From NCBI RefSeq assembly GCF_019059575.1, contig NW_024881980.1, forward strand, positions 310,001 to 374,000: a stretch of DNA of 64,000 nucleotides, written 5' to 3'. The translations under genes were made by a program, and so were the position numbers. Position 1 is the stretch's first letter. Each line of letters begins with the position of its first letter. Below the pieces are notes generated by a model. It was not told the DNA's origin. It searched no databases and worked only from the letters and a program-made list of their open reading frames with translations. The DNA comes from Amphibalanus amphitrite (lineage: Eukaryota; Arthropoda; Thecostraca; Balanomorpha; Balanidae). This document shows positions 21,999 to 33,835 of this stretch, piece by piece.

Positions 21999-24900
21999 CC
22001 TCCCTCCCTCCCCCCCGCCTATAAACATGGCCGACGAGTGTGGCAGGTATGATCTCATTAGCAAATGGCACGAGACACGGGGCAATGAGCGGCCAACCCA
22101 CCCTCCGTACCCAACACACGTTGTTATTAGCTTAGTCATGGGTAGACAGCTGACCAGAAGTCACATGTTCACGTTGACGACACAGTGTGCATAGCAGAAC
22201 TTTTTGGTTTGATTTTGACTTGATATCATGTTTCTAAGAAGAACAAGCTGATTCAGTGAAAATCGGAGAAAGGCCAATAGATGTGAGTAGATTTGAGCTG
22301 AATAGAGGTGTGCGTGTGTGTGCTGTAAGATCAAAGCCGTGGTGGATTGGAACCGCTTATTCTTCTCAGGAGTTCTCGAGATAAAACTGAGTTGATATAA
22401 GATTGCCAACCAGCTTTTGTAGCATCATATTGCAACTCCAGACTCTTAACAACGGAGGAATGGTGTGAGGATAGATGTGAGGTAGATGAGAAATGATAGT
22501 TCAAGTTTCAACTTCAAAACGGTGTGTAGGTCTAAATTCTGAACTGCTCCTGAGGCCTGCACTGTTTAACGGCACAATCGAACAAAAAAGGCATTATCTA
22601 AAGCGCTTCGAGTACCTGTGTTTGTTCGGGTTTCACAAAAGCGTCCGTTTTGTAATGAGTTCTTTATCGTGTGTGTCTTACACTTTGCAAGACATTTTGC
22701 TTGCTCACATAAAAAGGAATATCAAATGTGTTTTGCTGTGTATCTAACGCATTGTAAGAGTTCGATGTAATGAATAAAATTTGGCTATTGTCCAGAAAAA
22801 TTTGTAATGAAAGAACTAATAAGACACGCCGAATGCCTCTCGTCATGGTTGCCAAATAACAAAAAAGTAATTTCATCGAGCCGGCGGCGGCGAGCGCTGC
22901 GGGGCACGCCGCTGTTGCCGGGTCGCGCGCCTCCTCTCTACATCAGCGAAGCGTGTCAAGCCGCCACAAGATGGTCCAATAATTGGTCCTGGAACGAGCG
23001 GCGCGAGTGGCAAATGGACGGTCGGCTCCCACTTGACAGGGTAGAGCTCCGACTGGGTGACACTCGACGGACGACAGCCGGGGTTCGATTTATCACAGAG
23101 ACGGTTAGGGACCGATTATAGCCTGTCGCTGGCACTGGTAGGATACATTACACGGGAAACAATACCAGGGATGGAGAGAAAGCAGCAGGAGCGCAGCTCT
23201 TGGCACTGGTCTCTGTGTGGTTTGGTTCGGGGTCTTGGAAACATACCACCTGGGCAAACAGCGGGTATTGATTTTGCGAGAGTTTTAAATTGTTTCGTAG
23301 AGAGCCTTGTTGAATCTATGAGGCACAGGCAATCGGTTTGTCACTCTGAGTAGCTTAGAGCGGTAATTGAATGTTCCGTTTAGGGCATATGATTTGCTAG
23401 AATCTCGCCAGTGATGCTGATTGTTGAAATCAGCTTGACACGAAGTCTCAGAACTTGCCCTGATGTGATCAAAGTTCAGCCAGATGAGCTCGCATCGGAC
23501 CAGAATATGACAGCTGGTTCAGGAGCCTTAGGTACACGGAACTCGACGAACCATCACACATTGTTACTGTTGAAAGAAAATAATGAAGTAATCAGTGCAT
23601 CCTTGTATCGAAAACGATAACGAAATAGTCATATTTGTATTTTGTATTTGTATTTTACATCATTGGCACACTTCCACTCAAGGTGGCTATTATTTAGTGA
23701 ATATTGTCGGAAAATAGGCCCACTCGAAGCAAATCGTGATGAAGTGGTGTATTACCTTTAAACATATAGTTAAAAGCAGGGGCCCTGTCACGGGGGGGGG
23801 GGGGTCGTAGGGGTCCAGTTCCACCAATTATTTCATTTCTGTATTGCTTCTGCCTGTATAAAGGTTTGGAGTTTTGGGCCAACCCCGATCAGTTCCTATA
23901 CCGTGGCGATGCTCCTGGTTAAAAATAATTAGGACTTAGAGTTAATTTCTAACTAGATACTGTCAGTTCAACTGTAATTGCATGGGCATATGCACTTACA
24001 TTACCAGACAACAGCATGTATTTAAAGATTATATGTACTTAACTGGACTAAGATTTTTTTTGTTTGTATCATTTCCGGCCTGCTACACTCGTATTTTCGC
24101 ACCCATCGTTTTAGAATTGAGTTAGACTGTGCCGCAACGCAGTGATGTCATGCGGTACAGTCTGCCGTCCAGAACCGCGGGAACACCTACTCATATATAG
24201 GCTTCCTACAGAAATTGCTTTCTTTCGGAATTGTATGAACCGTGCTGGCAAGAAAATACGCTTATCTGTTATGATGCTTAAGAGTGAATTTTCACTATTA
24301 CTTCGCTTGAGCGAAGGGCAAAATTGTACCTTTTATGGATGCATTTTTATATAGACATTCATTGTTTTGCTTATTTTGTTTCATAAGTCCTTTTAGAAGA
24401 ATATTAAGTTTTATATCAACGTTTTGGTACAAAAATTGTTTCTGAATGCTGCAGTAGGTGTTGGCATAGAAACATTATTGCCGGCCATGATTTTATCTTG
24501 TCGACGTCTTCTTGTATTAAATCTATTATTCCTGTACAGAAACGACAGGCAGACGTTTGCTCCGCCTCGTCATCTGTTTGGTGTGCGCGTGCTGTATTCC
24601 ATTAATCGTATGGGAAGATAAATCTGTTAGCGCCACATGCTCGTGACAGAGTAATGATTCGGCAACACGATCGTTTCCTTGTAATGCCAGGATTTTGTGA
24701 CGAAAGTGGCCGATTACTGAGATTGTCTTCAAATTAAAGGGTTTTAAGGAAATGAAGCTTATAAGGAACATAGGTAAGTAGAACGATCGAGGAACTGCTT
24801 GGATGTAGCATGTTCGGTGCTAGCTAGCAGCTGTCCTTAGCTGTTGACATTCGCGGTTGATTCACCAGGGATTTCTTTTTTTTTCAAATCCACCGGAATG

Positions 24901-25347
24901 CATGATGTAAAATGTGCATGCAACGGGTAGGTGCTCATGGTTCTATATTACGCCCGTAAGTGGCATGCGTTTCTCATCGGACAGACCTAGGAATGTCTGG
25001 AATGTCTCGACATTAAGTTTAGACGGCTGACTCGCTATATGTCGGTAACAAATATGACTGTTATGACAATTCTGCTTATGCCTGAACGGCAAAGGTACGG
25101 AGCTCGAAGAACCTAGGGAAGACGCTGTACTGATTCCAGCAGCACCCTACCCACCCACCTGGTTGTTCTCGATCCTGTAGGTGCTAGTGCTGGAGCGACG
25201 TCGCTTCTCGATGCCGATGCCGGCCGACTGAAGCAGGTTCTGTGAGCCGCGCCTCTCGTGAGACGACCGCCTTTGATGGCCGGTTGGTGAGGGTGTCCGC
25301 TCCTCATCCCCTGCCGGTGTGAACGTCAGTGACGGCACTGTGTCCAT
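16560..25347 (-). CDS. stum: stum/SPEC3-family membrane protein, three coding exons
   Basis: Join of 25159-25347, 20170-20320 and 16560-16783 on the minus strand: 564 nt, 187 residues plus stop, with introns in phase 0 and phase 1 that restore frame exactly. Residues 1-63 are polar and Ser/Arg-rich. Residues 86-125 carry the family core (GCFRKSIPYMPMPVALLL, then P-SIGTF). Two hydrophobic spans lie at about 98-123 and 140-162, the second ending in GWIWSIKWG. Drosophila Stum is needed for proprioceptive mechanotransduction in sensory neurons; vertebrate STUM is a similar small protein of about 140 residues. Start chosen at the ATG in tcaccATGG context. Two introns (3.4 and 4.8 kb) hold transposons. 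Alternative: a donor (gtgggt) at 16609 could replace the terminal 16 codons by another exon. Confidence 0.85.
16784..18943. other. stum-like intron 2, proximal part
   Basis: Intronic. 16840-17210 is rich in cgggt motifs and contains a perfect 12-bp inverted pair, ataaaacccgca (16870-16881) and its complement (16920-16931). The open frames on both strands around 18064-18477 show no recognisable domain. Confidence 0.5.
18944..19871. mobile_element. GGTCA-rich element in stum-like intron 2
   Basis: Ends are atat-CCCTCGCCCATGTA with a G and C tract on the left and TTTACGGGCGAGGG-ATAA on the right, the CCCTCGCC terminus in inverted orientation next to TTAA-derived tetranucleotides. Interior has many TGACCT/AGGTCA motifs (for example 19280-19330). 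No coding capacity. Confidence 0.7.
19869..19995. repeat. 78-bp tandem duplication beside the intronic element
   Basis: aggttattacacactacact begins at 19869 and 19947. The unit includes gcacaaatataaatata, also present immediately left of the element near 18930, so sequence that flanked the target appears duplicated on the right side. Confidence 0.75.
20170..20320 (-). CDS. stum: stum-like exon 2 (first membrane span)
   Basis: Acceptor ttcaccgcag at 20321-20330 (reverse), donor gtcagtg after AGCATAG. 151 nt encode VLYENDDG... to PYMPMPVALLLCVLNVV and leave one base of a split Gly codon, completed by exon 3. This is the most family-diagnostic exon. Confidence 0.88.
20610..21149. mobile_element. 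GATC-rich MITE in stum-like intron 1
   Basis: Perfect 21-bp inverted termini: agacatgtgcatggatccga plus g at 20630-20650 and the complement at 21114-21134. Several internal copies of gatcatagatcc are spread through the element. The 8-mer accaccat lies just outside both ends (20610-20617, 21142-21149) and may be the target duplication, which would place the true ends a few bases beyond the perfect repeat. No ORF of interest. Confidence 0.75.
21150..25158. other. stum-like intron 1, distal part
   Basis: Contains the CT microsatellite at 21907-21996, a GC-rich patch at 22880-23110 with an unrecognised open frame, and otherwise AT-rich single-copy DNA with a G tract near 23793. No nested gene is supported. 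Confidence 0.5.
21907..21996. repeat. (CT)n microsatellite
   Basis: About 45 uninterrupted CT units followed by a C-rich tract. The arginine/glutamate-repeat frames it creates on the minus strand are artefacts. Confidence 0.97.
25159..25347 (-). CDS. stum: stum-like exon 1 (N-terminal, start codon)
   Basis: 63 codons from the ATG at 25347 to AACAACCAG, then donor gtgggt. Encodes a Ser/Thr/Arg-rich cytoplasmic-type leader containing RRSSHERRGSQN. Phase-0 end matches exon 2. Confidence 0.75.
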
Positions 25348-25560
25348 GGTGACCCGACCCCGGTCACCGAGGCGTGACGATCACCGGATGAACGGTCACC
25401 AGACGTCACCAGGTGGGACAGTCACCGGACGGGCGGTCACCGGACGGGCGGTCACCGGACGGTCACAAGTGGTCACCGTGTCACCAGATGTCAGATCTCA
25501 GTACGGCACCGTACCGGACCGTACCGGTCGTCACCGGATGTGCCGTCCCCAGTAACAAAG
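25348..25560 (-). promoter_or_regulatory. GC-rich region upstream of stum-like start, 15-bp repeats
   Basis: Lies directly upstream of the putative start codon. Holds about three tandem copies of ggtcaccggacgggc (25430-25470) and more scattered gtcacc motifs. Probably 5' UTR and/or promoter. I see no clear TATA box. Confidence 0.4.
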
Positions 25561-28500
25561 CGCACCACTCGAGGTCGCGTCCCTGAGATTGTGATGTCTC
25601 GTCTCGTTCACGAACTGACCCAACTCGCAGTCACAACACCGTTCCCACTGAGCGCTCTCAGCTCACAGCTGTTGCACGCCCATTGGAGGTGTCACGCGAC
25701 CTTCTCGAGGCGAGGGCGACGTTCGACTGCCGATCTCCGCAGTCGGCCGAGTACAGTGGCGCCACCTGACGGCCACCACCTCTGGTCACACCCCCGACAG
25801 GCAGCCCGATCGCCGCCGACGGACTCCGACTTAGGACAGAGTCGCTGTTGGTCGTCGGAAATCGGTCATACTCATGACTCGACAAGAATGAGATATATGG
25901 ATATGCTGTCAATAGCGTCAATTTAAGGGTTGGTAGGGCCTTTTTAAGTGAGTTTATACAATATACTTTACGTCGCATCTCCGTGCGATGCGTGTTGTCT
26001 GTTGACTATGCCTCGTGTTCTTCGTGTGAAGTAATTATCGCAGCAGGTCTATCGCACCTCGTCAAAGGCTGCAGATCGTTAGGAAACCGGAGCATAGACT
26101 CCACTAATTTGACAACACGCCAGCCGCTGTCGGCGTGCTTTGAACTGTCAACACGCCGCGGATTTGATTCGCCGAGACACGCCTGTCAGCGCTGTCAAAG
26201 CGGAGCTCTTCCGTGTCCTTTCCGCCAACACCTTGCTACGCTGCACGCGCCCTCGCTGAAAGGTGGCTTGTGTGAGACATTGTTCAAAGGGTGTGGTTAT
26301 ATGTCCTTATTTCTATACCCTGTAGGCATGACCGGACTCAATGGACATTGGGCAATGGAGTGGTGCCAATGTGGTGCCTGTTGAATGTGAGCTGCTTCTT
26401 TCCACAGCTTAGTTGCTGTTCCCTTTTTGCCGTTGTAAGACGCATAACTGGCTTCGTGACCTTTTCGTGACCGGTGCGATTATTTATGGATATTCAGGCT
26501 TGCAAATGTATGATAATGGATAGACTATTTTTATTAAAGCTCTATATTATGGTTTATTCAAAAGCAGCTACATAAAAGAAAAAAGTTATATACCAGATGA
26601 TTTTTTTAAATGCTCAGAAAAGGCTTTCATGCGAGGGAAGAGACGATCAATAACCATGAGAAACGTAGCTTGTTTGTACTTTATACATAGCCGGCAATGG
26701 CGTCATTACATCGTCTTGCAGCGCTTGAAGCCGTGGAACATGTGGATTATTGCCACTTATAACGTCAAAGATGTGGATTATTGTCAAAAATTAGCATTTG
26801 TATGAAGAAGTATCAAAGAGGCCTACGGATATATGAAAGAATGTTTTGGATAATTGTTCTATCTCTGTATCACCAGGGCCGTTTTTTATGTTTCAAGGCA
26901 TGGTCTTCAAGTCATATTGGTTGATGTCCACTGGAAGCGGTCCAGGTTCATGACAATCAACCAGTCACCAGTTTGCATATGGACAATGAACGAATGTCCT
27001 GACGAAGACGAGGCTTATGTCGTTCTTGGGATACACATAATATTGAACTTCATCGGACATAATTTCGTACCTCAGTTTATCATTTATAGGCCAACCTTCA
27101 TCTCTGTCTGTGGTTATTTTTACACTTCCTTCACGGAATCATCAGCTCCCACTACGCTGTTCCAAGGCCATCTATAGAAGGTACAGTCACTCCCCCGCCG
27201 ACCAATCAGAGACAGATCCTGAGTGACGTCACCCCTGATGCTCGCAAGGGGTGCTCCATTCCTTTACAACGTAAAAATGACTAACTTCATTTGAAGATTG
27301 TTGGTGACACTCTACCCATATCGCTCAACCGTTGATGTCATTGGAAAGTCCAACTAATTTTCTAGCGATAAAAAAGAGCAGCAATATGCTAAGAAATGGC
27401 CGGTTTTGAAGATATAGACGATTTAAAAACCCTCTGCAGTTGCAGGAAAGCATCGTAAAAACGCATCGTGCTTATATTTTTACTATAAAGAAATCATTTT
27501 TCAGTAAGTTTTTAGATATGGTATCGATTTAATTAACAACTTCATTACAATATTTTTATTTTCTTGTAACTTTATTTCAAAATAATATTTTCAAAAATGG
27601 CAACTGTTGGCAAGTAGCTTTGAAGCGATTGTGGCGCACCGCGCCATTATTGTACTGAGGCCCCCTTATGATGTCATCAAAAGTGGAGTGACATGGGCCT
27701 GCGCTGTTCCCCTAACGGCATCTGAGTCACAAGGGCGCGCCCTTCGGCATCCAGCTCCACTTAGTGGTCTGTTGGTCGGCTCTGAACCAGCGGGGAAGGA
27801 AGGGGGCTGGGCTGTAACGGAAGGCCAGCCGCCGCTACCAAAACAGCCCCCTCTCCCCTGTCCAGACCGGCGGCCGAGAGGCGGACAAAAATAACACACC
27901 TCATGAGCCGGGGGGGGGGGGAGGGAGGCAGGTTGGACCGAACGACGGCACTTTGGTAACAGAGACGACCCAGGCACTTGTTTTTTGTTTTGTTGGGTTA
28001 GGCCATTTCGGTCTGACGAGACCATTTCAGGGCCGGAAGTATGATAGGATTTAGGGGGAGACATTGGTCTGAGCGAGCACCCTGGTGAGTCGCCGGGGCT
28101 GAGCCCGTCCAGAAGACAGGCCGGCCAGCCCCACAAGCACTCACCGCACCCGGCTACGGGCGTGCTCTAACGGGCAATCCCGCATGGGATAAAGTTGCCC
28201 GTCCAGTCCGGAGCAGGGGAAAGAGGCGTGGAGGAGAAGGATTTGTCTGTCCTGAGGATGGAAAACAGGGAACGGATGACCCAGGCACTGTTTTACGTGA
28301 GGGCGCTATTGTCCTTGAGACGTCTAGCAAAAAAAGAAAACAACAGACTATAAATTGATGTTAATGTTTTACAATATAAGTATGATGGCTACTATTACCT
28401 CATAAGTTGAATGCTTCTCGAGCCACGTCGCTTCATGTTAGCGGGACAGGTAGTTAATCGGTGGTGTCCTCGGTCTTCAGAAAATTAATGGATCAACACC

Positions 28501-30789
28501 CGATCACCCGCGAGTGTAAACAGGTGGATGTCCTCCGATCCAAGTGTGACATCGCGATACTCTATCAGGGTCATTTGTGTCTTCAGTGTGATGGGGTAGG
28601 TTATGCACACCCTCCTTCATGCAGTGCGCCATCCTATGGTGACAAAGACCTGAAATAAGATGCTTCAGGAATTTCGAACGTTTACTTTTAGCATGCCAAT
28701 GCCATAACCACACGATAAACAGCATTCCACCAGTCCTTCTTTGACAATCACTAAGCTTATAACGTGCTTCATGTATTTTCCCTGGTGAGGGAGCACGGCA
28801 AAATGCAGTGTTTTTACTTTTTAGACGGTTTCATGAATATGGGTGGGTACGAATCGCGAATAGACATTTTCCTTAATAAGGTATTGGCACTGTTACGAAA
28901 TTATATGTAAGCTAAGCAGCATTGTGGTTTCTGATGTGTACCACGAAAACTCAATATCATTCCTCAGGTACAGATGACAGAGTCTGTACAAATGACACTA
29001 TTCTTAAATTTTCTGCTCATTTATGATGAGTTCTTGAAATTCGAATTGTTTTTATTTGTCAGTAACCGTTATTAACTTTAAAGCACTTTTGTCTCCTTCC
29101 CTGTTCCAAATTTATCCCATTGTCGGAGCTGGCAAGCACAGGAGTTACTCAGCCGTTGCTCGTTCCAAAACCCCGGACAGCCTCGATCGTGTAGAAATTG
29201 TATAAACATCTGACGCGAATGTTTGGCAGACGGGCAATCAGTTACCGTGGGGGGTCGGCGCTGTGCTGCGCTGCATAGGGCGGTGTTTAGGCCATTGAAG
29301 GATGCATCGCTGAACCGGCCCTGCGTGAACCGTGCAGGCAATTGCTTCAGAAGCTACACAACGCCAGCCTGCTATTACCAACGGTGTAAATAATGACTGA
29401 CTTGGTCAACATTGCTGTTGTAGGTTTGGCCGTTTGAGATCGACTGTAAAGTGCCAAAAATTGACTGTATTTACGATCAGAAGTAGTCATTGTTTGATGT
29501 ACATATACGATGTCAAAAGACAACACATCCCTACCATGATCTGCACAAGAAAACTTAGAAGCCTTTTACCAGACGTCAGCCAATTCCAACACACATCAGA
29601 TAACTGAAACCTAAAAAACAGCGTCTAAGCGAGATCTTTCACTGAAGACAATCGATACTGTGTGGCGGGATACCGTTAACTGTTAGACGACTGCCGGTGT
29701 TCCGGCTATCAACTGGGCCCTTACCGGCTGTGGTTCACTGCAGGCTCCGAACAGGAGCTGTAAATATTGAGCACGCACGTTGCACGCACCCGGGACGGTG
29801 GTATCCATAACCCACGAGCAATTACCTGGCCCTCACCGCCGGACAGAGCGGGGTTTGCCTCGCCTGGCCAGTGCACTGGCACGGATGATAATCGTTAAAT
29901 GGGCTGAAGTGACTTGAATGATTCTATATGGTGAACTTCTAGAAATATTGCGATTTATTGGCAGATGTTGGCCGTATAGAAAAGGGTTTCAGTCTTACGG
30001 CCAGTGAGAACCTGGTTGTTATGCTGCGCCGCATTACATGCCTGATAGATAGACTGTGCCGCAAGACCAGAAGACGCCTTGCGCAAAACTCGTAACGTTG
30101 CCGCTTTGTTATAAGTCGTGAAATGTACGCGCGCCCAGACAACGTGTTGCGACCAGACCTCTGACGACAGGAATAGCGACACCAAATTTGCTGGCATGGC
30201 CGCATGCTGTTGAGCGCCACAGAATGGCCGCTATGTCGCAATTCACATAGCTGATTTAGCGCTGCCATTTGGCGTGGTTCTCTGCTCCAGACGCGCGGAA
30301 TGGCGGAATATGTCTCCAGGTGTCGGTGAAATAGGGTTCCCTGCTGTTGAGCCTCTCTAACCATGTGCCAAGCCGTGCACGGCGGAGGCATGTATGTTGG
30401 CCATTAAACACACTGATGAAGTCTTGCAATATAAACGGCATGCATAATTCAAAATCAAGCCTCAAGGTGAAACACTGATATAGCACACTTGAAATGTGGA
30501 CTGCTCCTTGAAATAGCCCCGATGCAAAGTTAATCTCTCGTGATGATGTTACCTTATATCTATTGTAGGTATCTATTTCAGACTTGAGTGTGCATTATGT
30601 CATAGAATAGGCAAAACGATGCAATGCATATGACAGGTTTTTATGCGAATATGAATTCTTGATCACCAAAGCATGCATATGCACGAGTGCTTACATGTTA
30701 TCACGCCGTGACATAGCAGGCGCAAGCTACATTCAACGGTGACCAACCACCATGGTTGAATCACTAAGCACACAAACACGCCGCATTAG
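25561..30789. other. Intergenic, largely single-copy
   Basis: Several open frames of 90-156 codons occur (25540-25926, 25983-26384, 27666-28136 minus, 29939-30391 minus) but none shows a motif I recognise, and most coincide with GC-rich patches that lack stops on both strands. 27200-27250 contains a tgacgtca CRE-type palindrome. The 27967-28289 interval is listed separately. Confidence 0.4.
27967..28289. mobile_element. Possible short retroelement between 12-bp direct repeats
   Basis: gacccaggcact occurs at 27967-27978 and 28278-28289, in both cases followed by a T-rich tract. The enclosed 300 bp is GC-rich (ctgagcccgtccagaagaca, gggcaatcccgcatgggata). No A/B boxes or poly-A tail seen, so a SINE identity is only a possibility. 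Confidence 0.35.
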
Positions 30790-31515
30790 CACGGCATTTT
30801 ACATCGACTCACCTTTCGTCATTCTGGTCTTTGTCTGTCTCCTTCAGGTCACAAATTCCGGCGTAATCCCTCCTGTCGTCTGGTCTGGTATCCTCCTACG
30901 TTCACTCCCTGTGGCCCGCACTGCGCGCTGTCACTCCCCACGGCAGTTGCTCGAGACCGTCAGACCACGTCGGACCGCTCTGCCGGCCGCTGCACCCGCC
31001 CCCAGGCATGCGTCGGACGACGGCCAAGATATTTCCGGACTCCTCTCGGCCATCGTTCTGCCTCAGCCGGCCCTCGTCGCTGCTGCGTCGCAACCGTCGT
31101 CAGCTGGGACGACGACGCGCATTGTTCGTCGCAGTTGGTTTCGGGAACATCGCCATCAGCCATGAAGGTGGATGAGGATTCTCGAAATGGAACGTCTACG
31201 ACATTGTTCGTGGCAGCTGGCTGTGAGAGAATCAGCGTCGGCCTTGAAGGGGTTAAAGTTTCTCGAAGTGGAAAATCTTCGGGCGATGATCTTAAAAATG
31301 ACGAGCACTCAGCTTGGTCTGTGGTCGAGTCATTGTTCGTGGTCCATGAAGTCTATCGTCAGAAAGAAGTCAAAAGTGCTGTAGATTCAACTGGCGAGGC
31401 TCTTATTGACCGGATTGACTGGACTATGACGGAATTTAGCGTCACAGATGACGGCTTCCTGCATCCAACTGTCGGAAAATGCAGCTCCTATATCGGCCGT
31501 CATTTCCCTGACTGA
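30790..31515 (+). CDS. Candidate exon of an unrecognised gene
   Basis: The longest open frame in the window (242 codons between stops) once the ATG requirement is dropped; the first ATGs in frame are at 31135 and later. A good acceptor-like tract ctgtctccttcag ends at 30847. The N-terminal part is Arg/Cys/Pro-rich; the C-terminal part is acidic and reads as ordinary protein (for example SVVESLFVVHEVYRQ). Around 31120-31350 the motif cattgttcgtggcagctgg recurs three times, so part of the frame is internally repetitive. No domain recognised. It could equally be a chance open frame over a GC-rich stretch. Confidence 0.25.
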   Translation, partial: HGILHRLTFRHSGLCLSPSGHKFRRNPSCRLVWYPPTFTPCGPHCALSLPTAVARDRQTTSDRSAGRCTRPQACVGRRPRYFRTPLGHRSASAGPRRCCVATVVSWDDDAHCSSQLVSGTSPSAMKVDEDSRNGTSTTLFVAAGCERISVGLEGVKVSRSGKSSGDDLKNDEHSAWSVVESLFVVHEVYRQKEVKSAVDSTGEALIDRIDWTMTEFSVTDDGFLHPTVGKCSSYIGRHFPD

Positions 31516-32990
31516 TGGGTTTCGTGAATTCCAAGTACCGTCTGGCGCCGGTCGAAAATAGATCCTACCCGCTCGCAGCATCTAAATTTAGAGACCAGCA
31601 CTGCTGGAGAGCATCATGCCCCGGGTTTAACGATGCGTAACGTGAGAAGCCCCCAGAATGAGCACACTTACCGAGGCAAGCAAGCCAACTGTGTTGTTTG
31701 AGATAACATCGATTATAATGCCTAATGTGCTATCGATTTACATGTTGTCTGCATGGTCAGCATTGCGGAGACACATTTATCACAGTTAGATTTTGCTTGC
31801 CACACGTCTATACATAGACGAGCTTGTTAAAATGTTCGTCCATTTTTTAAGCTGGTTACAGTGGTGACTGGATCGACACAGCTTAGGTACCTATATCAAT
31901 TTTTATTGAGATAGAACACACTACAATCGGTGTGAAACGTACACAATTGGAAAGTGCTGAGGTACAGTTTTCGAACAATAGTTAAGTTAAAATTGGTCAT
32001 TTACTTATGACGTCAGAGAAATTAATTTAAGAAGTCCACCGATATTTGTCTGTTATTACTATTTTTCTGATGTTATATCAGGTCATTATTAACGTTATTT
32101 TTATGATAATCATGCTCAAAAACGCGCTGAGCCATTTAAAGTGTACAAAAAAGTTAAAATCACAAAACTGATGAAACCCTTTAGGCCTCAAAGAGGCTTG
32201 TTTGATCTTAAGATGGCATTCGATTTCGATGCTTCATTTTTTGGAGATTTCTCGCCATCTCTCAGTTAACTGTGCCATACTGTGCACCAGCACATGTGAG
32301 GACACTGGGTAGAAACAATGGGAATAACATTTATTCATTGATTAGCAATAATGTTTGTTTTATTTTTAAGAAATGTTTCCGAATCAATTAATTGGTGACT
32401 TGGCTTCGTGGCACCCATTCTTTGGGTATTGGTAATTTTGGTGAATCAATAATGATTATTTATCATCACGTCTCATTTGTCGATGTGAAATAAATCTCCT
32501 CCACCCCGTTGGTGGTGACTAATTATTAATTAATATCAATGCAAAAAAAAATCATTTCGATGGACCGCTTAGCTTACTTCATTGCTTCCCGCGGCACAGA
32601 TCAGTTGGCATCTTTCCCTGGCATCTGAGGCGCATGACACCATTTTCATAGCTTGGGCCTTGAGCTCGACTATTAGCAGTACTCCACCAGATGAATGATC
32701 TTTGGCATCCTCGCCTTTTCCTGTTGCTGTCATGCAGCGGAAAGAGGCAAGACGAGTCGACCAGAAAGATGACGGCGTCACAGACACGATTTTAGGGCAT
32801 CACGCCCCACTGGGGGCTCAACGCCGCGCACGGCCTCGGATGTGCCCCAGATATCACATGCTGAAATTGGCAGTCGAAACAGGACGTGCTGCTTAAATTT
32901 ATCAATGGAAGGGAGAGATGTGTGAATCATCATTCACCCTCCGCCCTGTATCGACGTGAGTCGGAATAAATCTACATATGCCTATCCAGA
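31516..32990. other. Intergenic AT-rich stretch
   Basis: No gene, repeat or RNA recognised. Short open frames only. Confidence 0.5.
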
Positions 32991-32999
32991 TAGAGAGTA

Positions 33000-33167
33000 T
33001 GGATCGGAGTCTGTCGGAGTCGGGATCGGAGTAGGAGTCGGAGTCGCTGCCGACGGAGCTCGGAGTCTGAGTCTTTGTCTGAGCCAGACTCCGAGTGGGA
33101 CCAGCATCCTCAAGGTCCGAAACCTTGCACCAAAGGTGTTTACGGGCCAGCGGCTTCCCCCCACCCT

Positions 33168-33225
<58 letters not shown>

Positions 33226-33235
33226 CCTCTCTCCC
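33000..33235. repeat. ggagtc hexamer tract and (CT)n microsatellite
   Basis: 33000-33100 is an imperfect ggagtc/ggatcggagt repeat, and 33171-33235 a CT run with a few interruptions. The frames of about 119 codons on both strands here are created by the repeats. Confidence 0.85.
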
Positions 33236-33736
33236 GACTCCCCACTCGTGAGCAGTTCGATCGGAGCTGCCATCCGTCGGAGTCCTGGTGCTGCCACCTG
33301 CCGCGCATTGGCTGAGTGATGCAGTGTGGTGAGAGCTTCACTGATCACTCTGCTGGGTCGGATAGGTTCTTTCCACTAGCGCATGATGGTCCCCTTAGCC
33401 TTGATTATTTCTTACCAGATGGCAGATGTTAGTGCAGACTACAGATATGTAGTTATCTGCATTACCTGGATCATTCAAAGGTAAATCTGATTTACATATT
33501 GCTGCGGCTTTGTCGCTAGCATTGCTGTACCTATCCGGAAATGCGATGCATGATCTGTTCTGTGCCCTGTTTTGTCTTGCGTCATGCGCTGTCTTTTGAG
33601 CTATCATGCTATCATGCGCGGCAAACTTCCTTGCTGCAGGCGTCATACTCCCTAAAACGGTTTTCTAATTTACGAATAAAAATCAGAAATTAGCTACCTT
33701 ATGCATTGCCGTGCATCTTGAAACACACTTTTTACG

Positions 33737-33830
33737 AGCGAGCGAGCGCAGCGAGCGAAGCGAGTCTTTTCAATATAACGGAAAAATCTCAGTATGAGCG
33801 GCCCGGCCCGGCCCGGCCCGGCCCGGCCTG
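33737..33830. repeat. gcgagcga and cggcc short tandem repeats
   Basis: gagcgagcgagcgcagcgag near 33737 and five gcccg pentamers near 33799-33829. Both border the next repeat family. Confidence 0.8.
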
Positions 33831-33835
33831 TAACG

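Noticed and set aside
21870-22139. Arg-Glu repeat protein
   Set aside because: Translation of the (CT)n microsatellite.
27666-28136. 156-codon minus-strand frame
   Set aside because: Low-complexity Pro/Gly/Ser composition over a GC-rich patch with no splice or domain support.
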